From assembly GCA_964409695.1 (NCBI GenBank), contig CAYPDX010000002.1, forward strand, positions 1 through 61,124: DNA of 61,124 nt, read 5' to 3'. The DNA comes from JABDAD01 sp964409695. GTDB taxonomy: Bacteria; Pseudomonadota; Alphaproteobacteria; Rickettsiales; Rickettsiaceae. The translations under genes and the position numbers were made by a program. Positions 52,601 to 60,926 of the stretch are shown piece after piece (within the stretch, counting starts at the first letter, position 1; each line of letters starts with the position of its first letter). Under the pieces are notes generated by a model. That model was not told the origin of the DNA. It saw only the letters and a program-made list of their open reading frames with translations, and searched no databases.

Positions 52601-55134
52601 GGCGACCCAGACTTAGAGGATATGGTGGTAGAAGTTGATGCACTATATGGGCAAGGTGGTGTGTCTCCCGATATTTGATCTGTAGTACATCGATTAATAC
52701 TTGTTGGGAACGTTGTGCAATCTATTTTGTCATAATAGTTTAATTGAGCCGGTAGACACAATCCTGTTGGTGTAATTGGAGTTTTTATGCATGCTCCATC
52801 CTTACCAAGGCTTGTTGGAGCAACTAATGGATCGGTTGGGAGATCACTTGGCGGTGTAGTATTACTTGAAGCTGCCACATTAGTATTTGTTGGATAGGAA
52901 AGTTTAACCAGCATATTAGGAGCACTATACGTTGTTGTTGACGATGTAGATCCAGATAGTTGAGGAGGAGGAGCTCTTTTTATACAGCCAGCGCTTACAG
53001 CAGTTGGAGATGAAGGCGTGATATAGGTTACGCACATAGAATTGGGATTAAGAATTGGTGTTGCAGAACTTGGTGTGCATGTTGACGCTGCAGGTGCTGT
53101 AGCGACATATGAACATGAAGTACAGCCATCAATAGTATTTGTAGTGCCGCTCACTGTTACTGGAGCAGTGGGGCCAGCTAGAGATATATATGGATTAATT
53201 ACGTATGAACCTTTTGCATCGGCTAATGCAAACGATGTTCCGGATTGATAGCAACTTGCGTTCGTAGGGTCAACAGTCCCATTTAAATTAAAAGTAAAAT
53301 CACTATATTGGCCTATATTAATACCATATACAGCAACACAAGGGTAGGAAGTAGTTAATCTATTACAATCTGCAATATTTTGTAAATCTCCAGGGTATCC
53401 ATTTATTTGTGTAAGACCTGAATTTGCATTATATTTAATACCATATACAATTCTGAAGTTGCTTGCATCACAGGTTGCTCCTGATGGGCATGCGGGAACT
53501 GCATTGCTTGTTACAATACAAGGTTTTCCATCAGAAGGTGTAGATAATGCACATTTTGGCAGAACATCATTATTAATTGTATGAATTAGTGAAGAAGGAT
53601 ATGCCGGCGGCGGAGCAGCTTCTAATGGAGATAAAACAGTTGATGAAAGATAGTTCGGATATAGTTTAACGCAGGTTTTTGTAGCTATAGTATCAGTTTT
53701 TGGATCAGCACAAATGGGCAAGACGTTATCCAAGCTAATTCTCAGCGAGTTATTTATAAAATTATTTCTTGCCACGCTTGATCTTACGCAAGGTGATGTT
53801 GTTGTAGATTTTGCTAAACCGAGTACCGTGGCTGATGTTGTAGTATCTACCGCGATCTTTTGAGCGCATATTTCTTGGATTGAAATACTAGCTGGAGATG
53901 GTGTTAGTACTGAACAAAATGGTGGTGGAAATGGGCCAAGAGCTAAGAATACACATCCTAGCCCGCTGCCAACCATATTTATTCCGCTGTCACTTGAAGA
54001 AGGAGTTTTATTTACAACAAAATCTTGTACCCACTTCTTATATGATGTTTTAAAATTTCCTGACCCTGGAGCAGGTAGGTCACTAGTCATTGCGCTAGTA
54101 AAATGAAGATAACGAGCGGTGTAGCCGCCATAATTCGAGGTATCTCCTATATGATTAAAGAAGTAATCGGATTCTACGGCATTATTTTGTTGCTGAGCCC
54201 CAAAGAATGTACCAATAGTTAGTTTCGATTTGTTACATTCACTGCCGCCAGCAATATTCGCATGTTGCGGTTGATAATAAATATTTGTATCATTCCAATC
54301 TTCTTGTCCGCATCTATAACCTTCCGACCAACTGGTGAGTCCTTCTATGACAGAAGGGTCTTCATATAAACATATTTTCGGCAAATAAGCAGTATAAAGC
54401 CCATTCTGTGTTTTCTTCCCTACATCAGGTCTAGGGTAGCCATTAGTGTCTAAAAAATGTAGATAATATCCCGGATCTGGGTTGTAGCTCAATAATACAT
54501 TTCCATCAGCATCTCTTTTTATGCTCCCATCAGTATTTTTGGCATTTGTCATATTATTCACAGCTATTCTTGCACAAAATCTAATAGTAGGTAATCCATA
54601 TTGAGTGGGCCATGTAACGCATTCAGCTGAGCCACCATTTAACGTTGTACTTTCTGTGAAACATCCTAAAATGTTACAGGATTGCATTCTAACTCTTATG
54701 GAAGGATTGGTAAAATCTTGATTAGTTACGGCTTCTGCGCAATATACTCTATAGTTTATCCAAAATATTTCATTCGGCATGTCGAATTGCTTTAAACAAT
54801 TATGGCGTCCCTCATACCTACCCCAAGGCGGACATATAGTATTAGGTTGAACTGAATTTTCTCCTGGGCTCCATCCTGCGTCTGAAGCTGCATTCCACGG
54901 AAATTTAGCTGTTCCATCACCATTAGTTCCGTCTTCTTTTTGATAATCATAAGTTTGAAACGAAAGTTGTTTCATTGTGTTATTATCTGGCCCCCATGTT
55001 TCTTTTTGATTGCTTAGACCGCAGCTGCATGGGTTCTCTAAACAAGCTAATGCATCACTCCAAAAATCGGCATTACTTGTGCTTGCAATGGAGAGAAGAA
55101 TTACAAATGCAAATAATCTGATTATTTTGGGCAT
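49624..55134 (-). CDS. Giant exported cysteine-rich repeat protein next to virB4b
   Basis: The 1836-residue product begins with a Sec signal peptide (MPKIIRLFAFVILLSIASTSNA|D). Residues about 24-430 form a Cys-rich domain with CAEAV, IRVRMQSCNILGC, RFCARIAV, PDPGY and ICLYEDPSV, patterns that recall the N-terminal extracellular parts of rickettsial VirB6 proteins. Two copies of a roughly 90-residue module lie near 796-885 and 1219-1305 (shared CSSPAGS-CYQTIPSVITAN). A Thr/Ser-rich block spans 930-1080. Three CCP/sushi-like units (each ending GGLQ-R-C) lie near 1385-1600, then a beta-rich domain of 230 residues. No VirB6 membrane core is present. ATG 55134 follows the virB4 stop by one base; longer starts overlap virB4. 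A surface, adhesin or T4SS-linked role is inferred. Confidence 0.7.
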   Translation of the reverse strand: MPKIIRLFAFVILLSIASTSNADFWSDALACLENPCSCGLSNQKETWGPDNNTMKQLSFQTYDYQKEDGTNGDGTAKFPWNAASDAGWSPGENSVQPNTICPPWGRYEGRHNCLKQFDMPNEIFWINYRVYCAEAVTNQDFTNPSIRVRMQSCNILGCFTESTTLNGGSAECVTWPTQYGLPTIRFCARIAVNNMTNAKNTDGSIKRDADGNVLLSYNPDPGYYLHFLDTNGYPRPDVGKKTQNGLYTAYLPKICLYEDPSVIEGLTSWSEGYRCGQEDWNDTNIYYQPQHANIAGGSECNKSKLTIGTFFGAQQQNNAVESDYFFNHIGDTSNYGGYTARYLHFTSAMTSDLPAPGSGNFKTSYKKWVQDFVVNKTPSSSDSGINMVGSGLGCVFLALGPFPPPFCSVLTPSPASISIQEICAQKIAVDTTTSATVLGLAKSTTTSPCVRSSVARNNFINNSLRISLDNVLPICADPKTDTIATKTCVKLYPNYLSSTVLSPLEAAPPPAYPSSLIHTINNDVLPKCALSTPSDGKPCIVTSNAVPACPSGATCDASNFRIVYGIKYNANSGLTQINGYPGDLQNIADCNRLTTSYPCVAVYGINIGQYSDFTFNLNGTVDPTNASCYQSGTSFALADAKGSYVINPYISLAGPTAPVTVSGTTNTIDGCTSCSYVATAPAASTCTPSSATPILNPNSMCVTYITPSSPTAVSAGCIKRAPPPQLSGSTSSTTTYSAPNMLVKLSYPTNTNVAASSNTTPPSDLPTDPLVAPTSLGKDGACIKTPITPTGLCLPAQLNYYDKIDCTTFPTSINRCTTDQISGDTPPCPYSASTSTTISSKSGSPIIYINSCSSPAGSKCYQTIPSVITANSGTDPYSLPICRPSGAKSGLTYTNTCPSESNSGSSSSSSPGTPINTAGSAGSGSTYNLGTITEGTTNTTLISSTIGTTQTTTNPDGSSTAVTVDSLCNYTTTIINTDGSSTATTIFANGNTNTVAITPPPSLASATTTTTTTTTSTPTGPIIQIISVDNGPTTTITQNSDNSRTTVINNIDGTTTTIATSATGSVSSSTTTDTYSLQLDATTANTDQVQGLVGVRNLTSSTYYNIIGYFIDTLVTDSQYLLPPFTDNKNVNEGPMSIFGNYLPTGTYPLDSNGNRVSSPYYYTGGVEYWNGIYNRGGTQISAAGATQTKCHSPVMSSAANLTHNSTLLYDDTNCVLTTLNYYDIIDCSIFPSVPKCSAAQISGLAPTCPYSSSTSRTIYTILGKPAFYVNSCSSPAGSTCYQTIPSVITANDGIDPYSAGVCQPSTSPSNRVNPPPTARAPLAGYYSFANAATDTICAPTEVTAPKGPGMNTTNSGGVAYNTAKCGVRNKTIFELGASVDIPGPTCPQVTAASSSTGFATWKTTPDIHGDPADGSTNVGSQAIGTCKVGYAPPAGSPPTGGLQPRTCVIDNNDNSIFLPVTTANTCIPKVCPAITVASAASGYATWSASTVDSSSTGTCMANYGPPSGGLQTRACSDSGSGAQLSALLAENTCVIKGCAAITTASATTGYATWPSANIGSNSTGTCMADYVPPSGGLQTRACSASGSTAQFADITAGNTCTLPATLTMGALSTYPASWNTNTLTINATATNAKIGLKKTTVLGSTGTSPNNNLLIAMKATDVGQYSNYWTCGAQQEFQAIITPTVKGKQTFTISLTGLPDKNWIYFSYSMTSTANNDMNLKWTNYAGGDKTSSYESSPNETVTSAKYIGTKTSYVNYTDTTYATQLFERLIVHGSNTPPTLSGYVNLDIGQTATLTVQLYFVNLVDSDNAIRAISWDLYHLEALTYTNNCSTLPK

Positions 55135-55135
55135 T

Positions 55136-57574
55136 TTACAAATTAATAGAGTCATAAAATTCAATTAACCACTTTTCTGGATCTTCGTCACCCTTTTCTC
55201 CTATGAATTTATTACAATCATCAATAATTTTTTGTTCTGGTGATAGTAATTTAATTAATCCTACAAGGCCTCCAAGGCTTAATTCACATGTGATAGAAAG
55301 GTTATCTTGCTTTACAATAAATAATCTCGAGGATGGAACTAGGGATTTTAATTTTGTAAATTCATGTTCGGAAAGAAATAATTTATCTTTCCATTTCGTG
55401 TTTATGGCCTCTGCAGGTAAATATATTTTTGTTTCAAATATATTTTGCATTTTTTGCCATAGATCACTTTCAAAAAACTTATGCTCTAATTTGAATTGAA
55501 TTGAACTGATAAAGATAGTATCAGAATCATTAAATTCATCAAATAAAGCGTCATAAAATTCTGAGGATAGTGAAGCAGTAGCAAGTGTATTAAAATTCTC
55601 AATTTTTATTATGTGTTTAGAATCCTCAAAACTATCACGAAACTTATAAATGTTGCAATATAATAGCAATTCTCTAAATGTAGAAAATTTCTCAAATTTC
55701 TTATTATATTCTGGTATAAGTTTGTCTTCAGATGGATAATGAACTTTTGAGTAAGCTTCATCAGTATAATTTGCAAAAGAAATTGAGGAAATTTTATGGA
55801 TATTTGTATCCCATAGTCCATCATCTATAAAATATTTATAATATTCTCCATCTGTTAGGTATTGTTTCAGTTTTTCTTTAAGGCTAATTCCGCCTTCACC
55901 CGAACCAGCATAGTCAAATTCAGATATTTGTGTAAATGATCTATTCTCTGCTGGTGTGTCATGAATAAATTTTATTAGAGCGTCAATCGATATTTTTTCT
56001 GCTTCACTAAGCGGGTTATAGTTATTACATGCCATAGCATGAATAAACTGAGAGGTAAAAAGTGGATTATCTCTTATATCTGGGATTTTAAAAGGGTCTA
56101 ATTTAAATGGTTCTTCAATCCATTTTCCATAATTTCCCTTAATAAAAAGCTGAGAATCATTCGCATATGCGATGAATAAGAGGGCAGGATCGAATTTAAG
56201 AGCTTCTGAAACCAAAAAATTTGCAAGAATTGTTTTGCCTGATTTTTTATTGCCTATTAACAAGCATTTTGCTAGCCCCGATAGACTATGAAAATTGAAA
56301 AAATACGGAGTTCCTTTTTCGCTCCTTAGTAATGTTACAGCATTACCCCATGGGCTTGTATGACTACCTGCTGGAAAATTATGCAAAGAGGCCATAGATG
56401 CTACTGTGTCCACAGACATTGGATTTAGCTTGCGAAGATATTTAAAATTTCCAGGTATTTGTGACCAAAATCTATTTTCAATATTTATGTCTTCTTTTAC
56501 ATGCACAAGACCAACGCGAGAAAGTTGAAAAGATGCATTGCTTAAACTTGACGCAAGCTGGTCAATATCATCATTCATTACTAACATTGAAAGTTGCTGA
56601 TAACAAAATGGAATTTTGTATTTTTTTTCGCTTTCAAGCATTGTAGTAATGCCTTTAAGATCTGAGAGTTCTTCGTCCTTACTAACTTGAGTTATATAAT
56701 GTTGATATTTAATTTTTTCTTTTGCTAGTTTGGGTTCAACGAAGTGGAATATTTCTGTAATGATGAATTCAGTTGGAAGCTGAAGTACTCTATCCATAGT
56801 TTTAGTATCAACTTCTTGATATTCTTTTATTGTAAGAATCGAGGCATATTTTCTTTTTCCATCAGAAATTACTTCTATCAAATCATTACTAACAGCATAG
56901 TCAAAAGAACCCAAATTTTGGGAAAGGTCAACGTTTTCAATCTTAATAGGCACTTCTGTAAACCTTATCATACCATGTAGGACTGAGAGCATTTCGCAAT
57001 AGGCTTCATTCTCAATGAATGTGATTCCAAGCCTTTTTGCTCCAAATTCATTCAATTCAAGTTGAACACCTGATACAACTTCTTCAAGCTTCTGTCTTGC
57101 ATCTAGTAAATATTTATTATGTTCAAGCTCAGTTATATTTGCTTTAAAAGAGTTTATAAATGATTGAAAATTAGATATTTTCAAATCTTGACCCTTATAT
57201 ACAAAGCTAATGAATAATGTGTTTATGAATTTATCATTCCAATAATTCTTCCTTACCCAGATATCATGTATATTTTGACTAAGAATTGTTGGATACTCAG
57301 TAGGGTCATCGAGATTCTCTTTTCTTCTAACAGTATGTATCCAGCACGAAAGATTTGTTGTGTTAACATTCTTTTTTAGAGAATTTCTTATTATCTCCCT
57401 GAGACCGAGGAGATTCATACTTATGTTTTCTTGATTTATCCCGTTGATTTGGATGATTTGTACTAATTCACCATCTTTAGTAAGGAGTGTATTTACATCA
57501 TAATGACAGCAAACAGGAATATAATCCTTTGCATTTTTAAAAAATTTTCCACGATTTGAATTATTTTTAGCCAA
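55136..57574 (-). CDS. virB4: VirB4-family type IV secretion ATPase, diverged copy (virB4b-like)
   Basis: The 812-residue protein has the CagE/TrbE/VirB4 N-terminal domain (YIPVCCHYDVNTLLTKDGEL, then TNLSCWIHTVRR) and a C-terminal ATPase domain with an intact Walker A GNKKSGKT near residue 440. The Walker B region normally ends in LDEAW; the aligned stretch reads DTIFISSIQFKLE with no acidic pair, so ATP hydrolysis may be lost. Rickettsiales carry a second, diverged VirB4 (RvhB4b) outside the main rvh cluster, and this gene fits. It lies 32 bases after the ELM1 gene and one base before the giant exported protein. Confidence 0.92.
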   Translation of the reverse strand: MAKNNSNRGKFFKNAKDYIPVCCHYDVNTLLTKDGELVQIIQINGINQENISMNLLGLREIIRNSLKKNVNTTNLSCWIHTVRRKENLDDPTEYPTILSQNIHDIWVRKNYWNDKFINTLFISFVYKGQDLKISNFQSFINSFKANITELEHNKYLLDARQKLEEVVSGVQLELNEFGAKRLGITFIENEAYCEMLSVLHGMIRFTEVPIKIENVDLSQNLGSFDYAVSNDLIEVISDGKRKYASILTIKEYQEVDTKTMDRVLQLPTEFIITEIFHFVEPKLAKEKIKYQHYITQVSKDEELSDLKGITTMLESEKKYKIPFCYQQLSMLVMNDDIDQLASSLSNASFQLSRVGLVHVKEDINIENRFWSQIPGNFKYLRKLNPMSVDTVASMASLHNFPAGSHTSPWGNAVTLLRSEKGTPYFFNFHSLSGLAKCLLIGNKKSGKTILANFLVSEALKFDPALLFIAYANDSQLFIKGNYGKWIEEPFKLDPFKIPDIRDNPLFTSQFIHAMACNNYNPLSEAEKISIDALIKFIHDTPAENRSFTQISEFDYAGSGEGGISLKEKLKQYLTDGEYYKYFIDDGLWDTNIHKISSISFANYTDEAYSKVHYPSEDKLIPEYNKKFEKFSTFRELLLYCNIYKFRDSFEDSKHIIKIENFNTLATASLSSEFYDALFDEFNDSDTIFISSIQFKLEHKFFESDLWQKMQNIFETKIYLPAEAINTKWKDKLFLSEHEFTKLKSLVPSSRLFIVKQDNLSITCELSLGGLVGLIKLLSPEQKIIDDCNKFIGEKGDEDPEKWLIEFYDSINL

Positions 57575-57606
57575 AACTTCAACTTATTTATATTTATTTT
57601 GTCGCG

Positions 57607-58593
57607 CTATTTAACACTAAGAATTGAAGAAAGAATATAGTCTGATACTTTACTGGCCTCATTGAGGCGCGCATAGTTGTATTCTTGCAAAATATCGTAG
57701 CCGTTTTTTATTATTTTAGCTATCCCAAGATCAGAAAGTTGGTAAGCAAATGTTAAATGTTTTTTGGATTTAAAATCTTCTGGGATATAAAGATACAAGG
57801 GCTTTGCTATAGAAGCTACTTCACTGAGCATCGATATGGAGTCACAGGTTGATACCACATATTTTGCTTTTTTTAACATTGATGGGTACGGATTAGTGCC
57901 ATTAGTATCAGGATCAAATATAACATGGCCAAAATTCTTAAGAGTACTTATCATTTTTTTTAGCACTTCTGGTGTTCTTCTGCTGAAAGTAATAAAATAT
58001 CTTATGTTATTATCATCAGCTAATTTAGTTAGAGTGTCTAGCATTTTCCTAGAAGAATTTTTATTGAAAGAGAAATCTTTTGTATTCCCTCCAATTAATA
58101 CAGCTGCATACTCCTCTGAGATTATATCATAATATTGTGTTTCAAATTCTGAGTTTGTTTTAGAAATTTTATCTTTGACGTTATTCAAAGCCCCTATAAT
58201 ACGGAATATATTCTTTGGTTTGTTCTCAACGTTTTTGTCGTGTTGTGGAAGAATAATTAAGTCAAATGATTCAAATGGAAGATTTGGATTCAGAATTTGT
58301 ATATTTTTAACATTTTTTCTTTTTGATTTGATAGTTGATGAGACAAAACCAGTTCTTCTAGAGGCTGAAATTATTAGTTCAGGATCATTATTTTTGACCA
58401 GTTCTTGCAGATTTGGTGATTTAATTTGGAAAAAATTATTTGGTAGTAAAAAATTTGGTAAATCAGCCAAAAAATTATATTCAATTTTTATAATGGAATA
58501 GTCTATGCCCATTTCGTCTGCAAGGGCCAGAGCCTGGTTGTTACTTCCTATTCTTGAGTCAACAAGAACCCAGTTTTTTTTCAAGAGATTCAT
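57607..58593 (-). CDS. ELM1/GtrOC1 family protein (DUF1022)
   Basis: The 328-residue protein matches the family named after plant mitochondrial fission protein ELM1: VLVDSRIGSNNQALALADEMG at the N-terminus, ELIISASRRTGFVSSTIK, AVLIGGNTKDFSF, TFSRRTPEVL and VVSTCDSISMLSEVASIAKPLYLY. The fold is glycosyltransferase-like and some members act in LPS or capsule assembly; the bacterial role is largely unknown. ATG 58593 gives MNLLKKNW; an in-frame ATG 18 bases upstream is less likely. It appears to be first in a unit with virB4b. Confidence 0.85.
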   Translation of the reverse strand: MNLLKKNWVLVDSRIGSNNQALALADEMGIDYSIIKIEYNFLADLPNFLLPNNFFQIKSPNLQELVKNNDPELIISASRRTGFVSSTIKSKRKNVKNIQILNPNLPFESFDLIILPQHDKNVENKPKNIFRIIGALNNVKDKISKTNSEFETQYYDIISEEYAAVLIGGNTKDFSFNKNSSRKMLDTLTKLADDNNIRYFITFSRRTPEVLKKMISTLKNFGHVIFDPDTNGTNPYPSMLKKAKYVVSTCDSISMLSEVASIAKPLYLYIPEDFKSKKHLTFAYQLSDLGIAKIIKNGYDILQEYNYARLNEASKVSDYILSSILSVK

Positions 58594-58690
58594 ATGATAT
58601 TTTTGCAACAATTGTTTGTTATATTTTAATCCATCTCATTATACACCACTATCTCCTTCCAAAACTAATAAATATATTCTATATAGGAGT

Positions 58691-58710
58691 TAATGTTTTT
58701 CGAAACGTTA
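58691..58710. promoter_or_regulatory. TTCG-loop hairpin in the ELM1/pal divergent spacer
   Basis: TAATGTTT (58691-58698) and AAACGTTA (58703-58710) form an 8-bp stem with one G-T pair and a TTCG tetraloop, followed by TTTT. It lies between two divergent starts, where a terminator has no obvious gene to serve, so a regulatory or antiterminator role is possible. Confidence 0.4.
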
Positions 58711-58765
58711 TTTTAGTCACGTTTTGAGAAGAAACATTTTTCAATAAATAAAAAGGAGAATGATT

Positions 58766-59215
58766 ATGTTAAATAAGCTAGCAATTGCGCTATGTGCACT
58801 TCTTGTTTTATCAGGTTGCAGCTCTTCAAAAAAGGGTATGCATTCTTATTCGAATTCTGCAGCAGCTGATTTTGTTAAAAATGTAGGCGACAGAGTCCAC
58901 TTTGCTTTTGATAGTTCAGAATTATCAAAAGAATCAAAAGCTCAGCTTGATCGTCAAGCAGAGTGGCTGAACCATAACGATAGACACTCAATTACAGTTG
59001 TAGTTGAAGGTCATTGTGATGAAAGAGGTACAAGAGAGTACAATATTGCTCTAGGCGAAAGAAGAGCAAGTGCAGCTAAAAGATATTTAGTATCAAAGGG
59101 TGTTAAAGAGCATCGTATTGATGTAATTTCTTTTGGTAAAGAAAAACCAGCGGTTATGGGTAATACAGAAGCTGCTTACAAACTAAATCGTCGTGCTGTT
59201 ACTGCAATTAAATAA
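58766..59215 (+). CDS. pal: Peptidoglycan-associated lipoprotein Pal
   Basis: Pal anchors the outer membrane to peptidoglycan in the Tol-Pal system. The 149-residue protein has a lipoprotein signal with LVLSGC, a Ser-rich linker and the OmpA-type domain: VHFAFDSSELSKESKAQLDR, VEGHCDERGTREYNIALGE and KRYLVSKGVKEHRI. AGGAG at 58754-58758 is seven bases from ATG 58766 and too close to ATG 58760, so the former is preferred. tol genes are not adjacent. A strong terminator follows. Confidence 0.97.
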   Translation: MLNKLAIALCALLVLSGCSSSKKGMHSYSNSAAADFVKNVGDRVHFAFDSSELSKESKAQLDRQAEWLNHNDRHSITVVVEGHCDERGTREYNIALGERRASAAKRYLVSKGVKEHRIDVISFGKEKPAVMGNTEAAYKLNRRAVTAIK

Positions 59216-59246
59216 GTAACACAAGTACATTGATTTGTATGAGTGA

Positions 59247-59278
59247 GGGTGCTAGCGAAAGTTAGCACCCTTTTTTTT
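59247..59278 (+). terminator. Intrinsic terminator of pal
   Basis: GGGTGCTAGC (59247-59256) pairs with GTTAGCACCC (59261-59270) through a 10-bp stem with one G-T pair and a GAAA tetraloop, followed by eight T. Confidence 0.95.
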
Positions 59279-59307
59279 TATAGAATTTCTTAAATATAAC
59301 TTTCTAA

Positions 59308-59372
59308 AAATAATTCTGCGTAAGTCTCTTCCTCACCTATGAAGAATCACACTACCAAAAAAAATGTTGATT
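59308..59372. repeat. Dispersed palindromic repeat, degenerate copy 6
   Basis: The first 40 bases match 17406-17445 closely. After TATGAAGAATCACACTACC it continues with an A-run like the end of the copy at 39400. It lies between pal and the IS630 remnant. Confidence 0.65.
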
Positions 59373-59645
59373 GTGTTTTTCTTGCTCGTCAAAAAAACTA
59401 GTCACTTCGCATCAAGTGCCACCAGTGTTCGGAATAAATTTGTTTGGATTTTAACCATTAAAATCCCCTAAATGTTAGTTGGTAAATTTTATTCATATTA
59501 GGCTCTATTATTGTAGGTTTTAAGTAAGTATGGCTCGAGAAAATTGCTCCTCTTATCTAATATAATACATCTATATCTCTCTTAAAAAAAATCTCTACAC
59601 AGCTTTTTAAACATACCTATCAGCACATAGATATTTAATATTTAG
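59373..59645. other. Spacer with degraded repeats
   Basis: TTCGGAATAAAT at about 59434-59445 also occurs at 42914-42925 within the suspected IS end. The rest is AT-rich and shows no gene. It precedes the IS630 remnant and may be part of the same insertion. Confidence 0.35.
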
Positions 59646-59909
59646 GTTGAGCAATTTTTGATTAAGGAGCTCAAGCCTGAGCAAATTGTGGTAATGGATA
59701 ATGCATCCTTTCATAAGTCCGAAAAAACAAAATTATTGATAGCGTCTGCGGGCTGTACAGTAATCTTTCTCCTTCCTTATTCTTCTGATCTAAATCCCAT
59801 AGAGAAATTCTGGGCTAATATGAAAAGATGGATTAAAAGCAAAATAACAAACATTGGAACTTTATTTGATACTATTTCTCAATTCTTCCTCGTCCCATAT
59901 TCATGTTAA
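59646..59909 (+). pseudogene. IS630-family transposase, C-terminal DDE remnant
   Basis: The open frame from 59646 (a TAG lies just before it) encodes VEQFLIKELKPEQIVVMDNA, SFHKSEKTKLLIASAGC and LLPYSSDLNPIEKFWANMKR, the last catalytic Asp and Glu of IS630 transposases. About 85 residues remain and the first two-thirds of the protein are missing. It lies on the downstream side of ctaB. Confidence 0.92.
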
Positions 59910-60029
59910 TTTAATATAGTGCATCAAGTGTAGGATGATGGTGTTTTCGAAGAATGAGTTTATTATGAAAAAGATTTTTGTCCCATAGTAAATGAAGAAT
60001 AGGCTGCTGGAGCTTTGATAAACTGATAG

Positions 60030-60926
60030 TCAAACCAGCCTATCGATCATCATAATTAGGAAGATTGCGAATAGGTAAAAGATGGAGTATCCAAAAACTT
60101 TTGGAGCGAATTTTAGGTTGTTTTCAAGTCTCAAATTGATAACTAAATATAAAAAATATAAGTTTAGCATTGTAGAGGTGATTAAGTATAAGACTCCCAT
60201 AGTACCAAGTGCGTAAGGTATAATAGTGGCTATAATTGTTAGAATAGTATAAAAAACAATAAGCTCCTTTGTATGTTTTTTGCCGTGAATTACTGGCATC
60301 ATTGGAATTTTTGCAAGTTTATAATCATCTGATTTATACAAAGCTAAAGCCCAGAAATGTGGTGGTGTCCATAGAAAAATAATGAGAAATAATATAAAGG
60401 AATCGAAGGAAATATTTCCAGTTGTAGCTGCCCACCCAATCATAGGAGGAAATGCTCCTGCAGCGCCGCCTATAACAATATTCTGTACGCTCGATCTTTT
60501 AAGCCATACAGTGTACACATAATAATAAAAAATAATAGATAGGAAAAGAATAAAACCCGAAAGTGGGTTAACACAGACCCCCATTCCAATTACAGAAAAT
60601 ACACTGAGCATTATACCTAATGCCAAAGCTTCTGATTCATAAACAGCTCCCGTTATTATGGGGCGCTGGCGAGTTCTATGCATGATCGCATCAATATCTC
60701 TATCATACCACATATTAAGGCATCCAGCAGCTCCAGCTCCAAGGGCAGTAAATAATGTAGCGAGGAATCCTATAAATGGATGTATATGACCTGGTGCTAT
60801 TACCATCCCGGCAATTGCAGTAAAAATAACAAGGCTCATTACTCTTGGCTTCAGAAGAGCAATATAATCTTTAATGCTTGAATCTTTTGTTATGAATTGC
60901 TCTTTTTCGGTGAGTTTGATTAACAT
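60030..60926 (-). CDS. ctaB: Protoheme IX farnesyltransferase (heme O synthase)
   Basis: CtaB/CyoE farnesylates protoheme to heme O, the precursor of the heme A of aa3 oxidases. The 298-residue polytopic protein (about nine membrane segments) has the prenyl-diphosphate site NMWYDRDIDAIMHRTRQRP near residue 70 and WTPPHFWALALYKSDDY near 185. It follows coxA with a one-base overlap on the minus strand. In many alphaproteobacteria ctaG and coxC come next; here an IS630 remnant does. Confidence 0.97.
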   Translation of the reverse strand: MLIKLTEKEQFITKDSSIKDYIALLKPRVMSLVIFTAIAGMVIAPGHIHPFIGFLATLFTALGAGAAGCLNMWYDRDIDAIMHRTRQRPIITGAVYESEALALGIMLSVFSVIGMGVCVNPLSGFILFLSIIFYYYVYTVWLKRSSVQNIVIGGAAGAFPPMIGWAATTGNISFDSFILFLIIFLWTPPHFWALALYKSDDYKLAKIPMMPVIHGKKHTKELIVFYTILTIIATIIPYALGTMGVLYLITSTMLNLYFLYLVINLRLENNLKFAPKVFGYSIFYLFAIFLIMMIDRLV

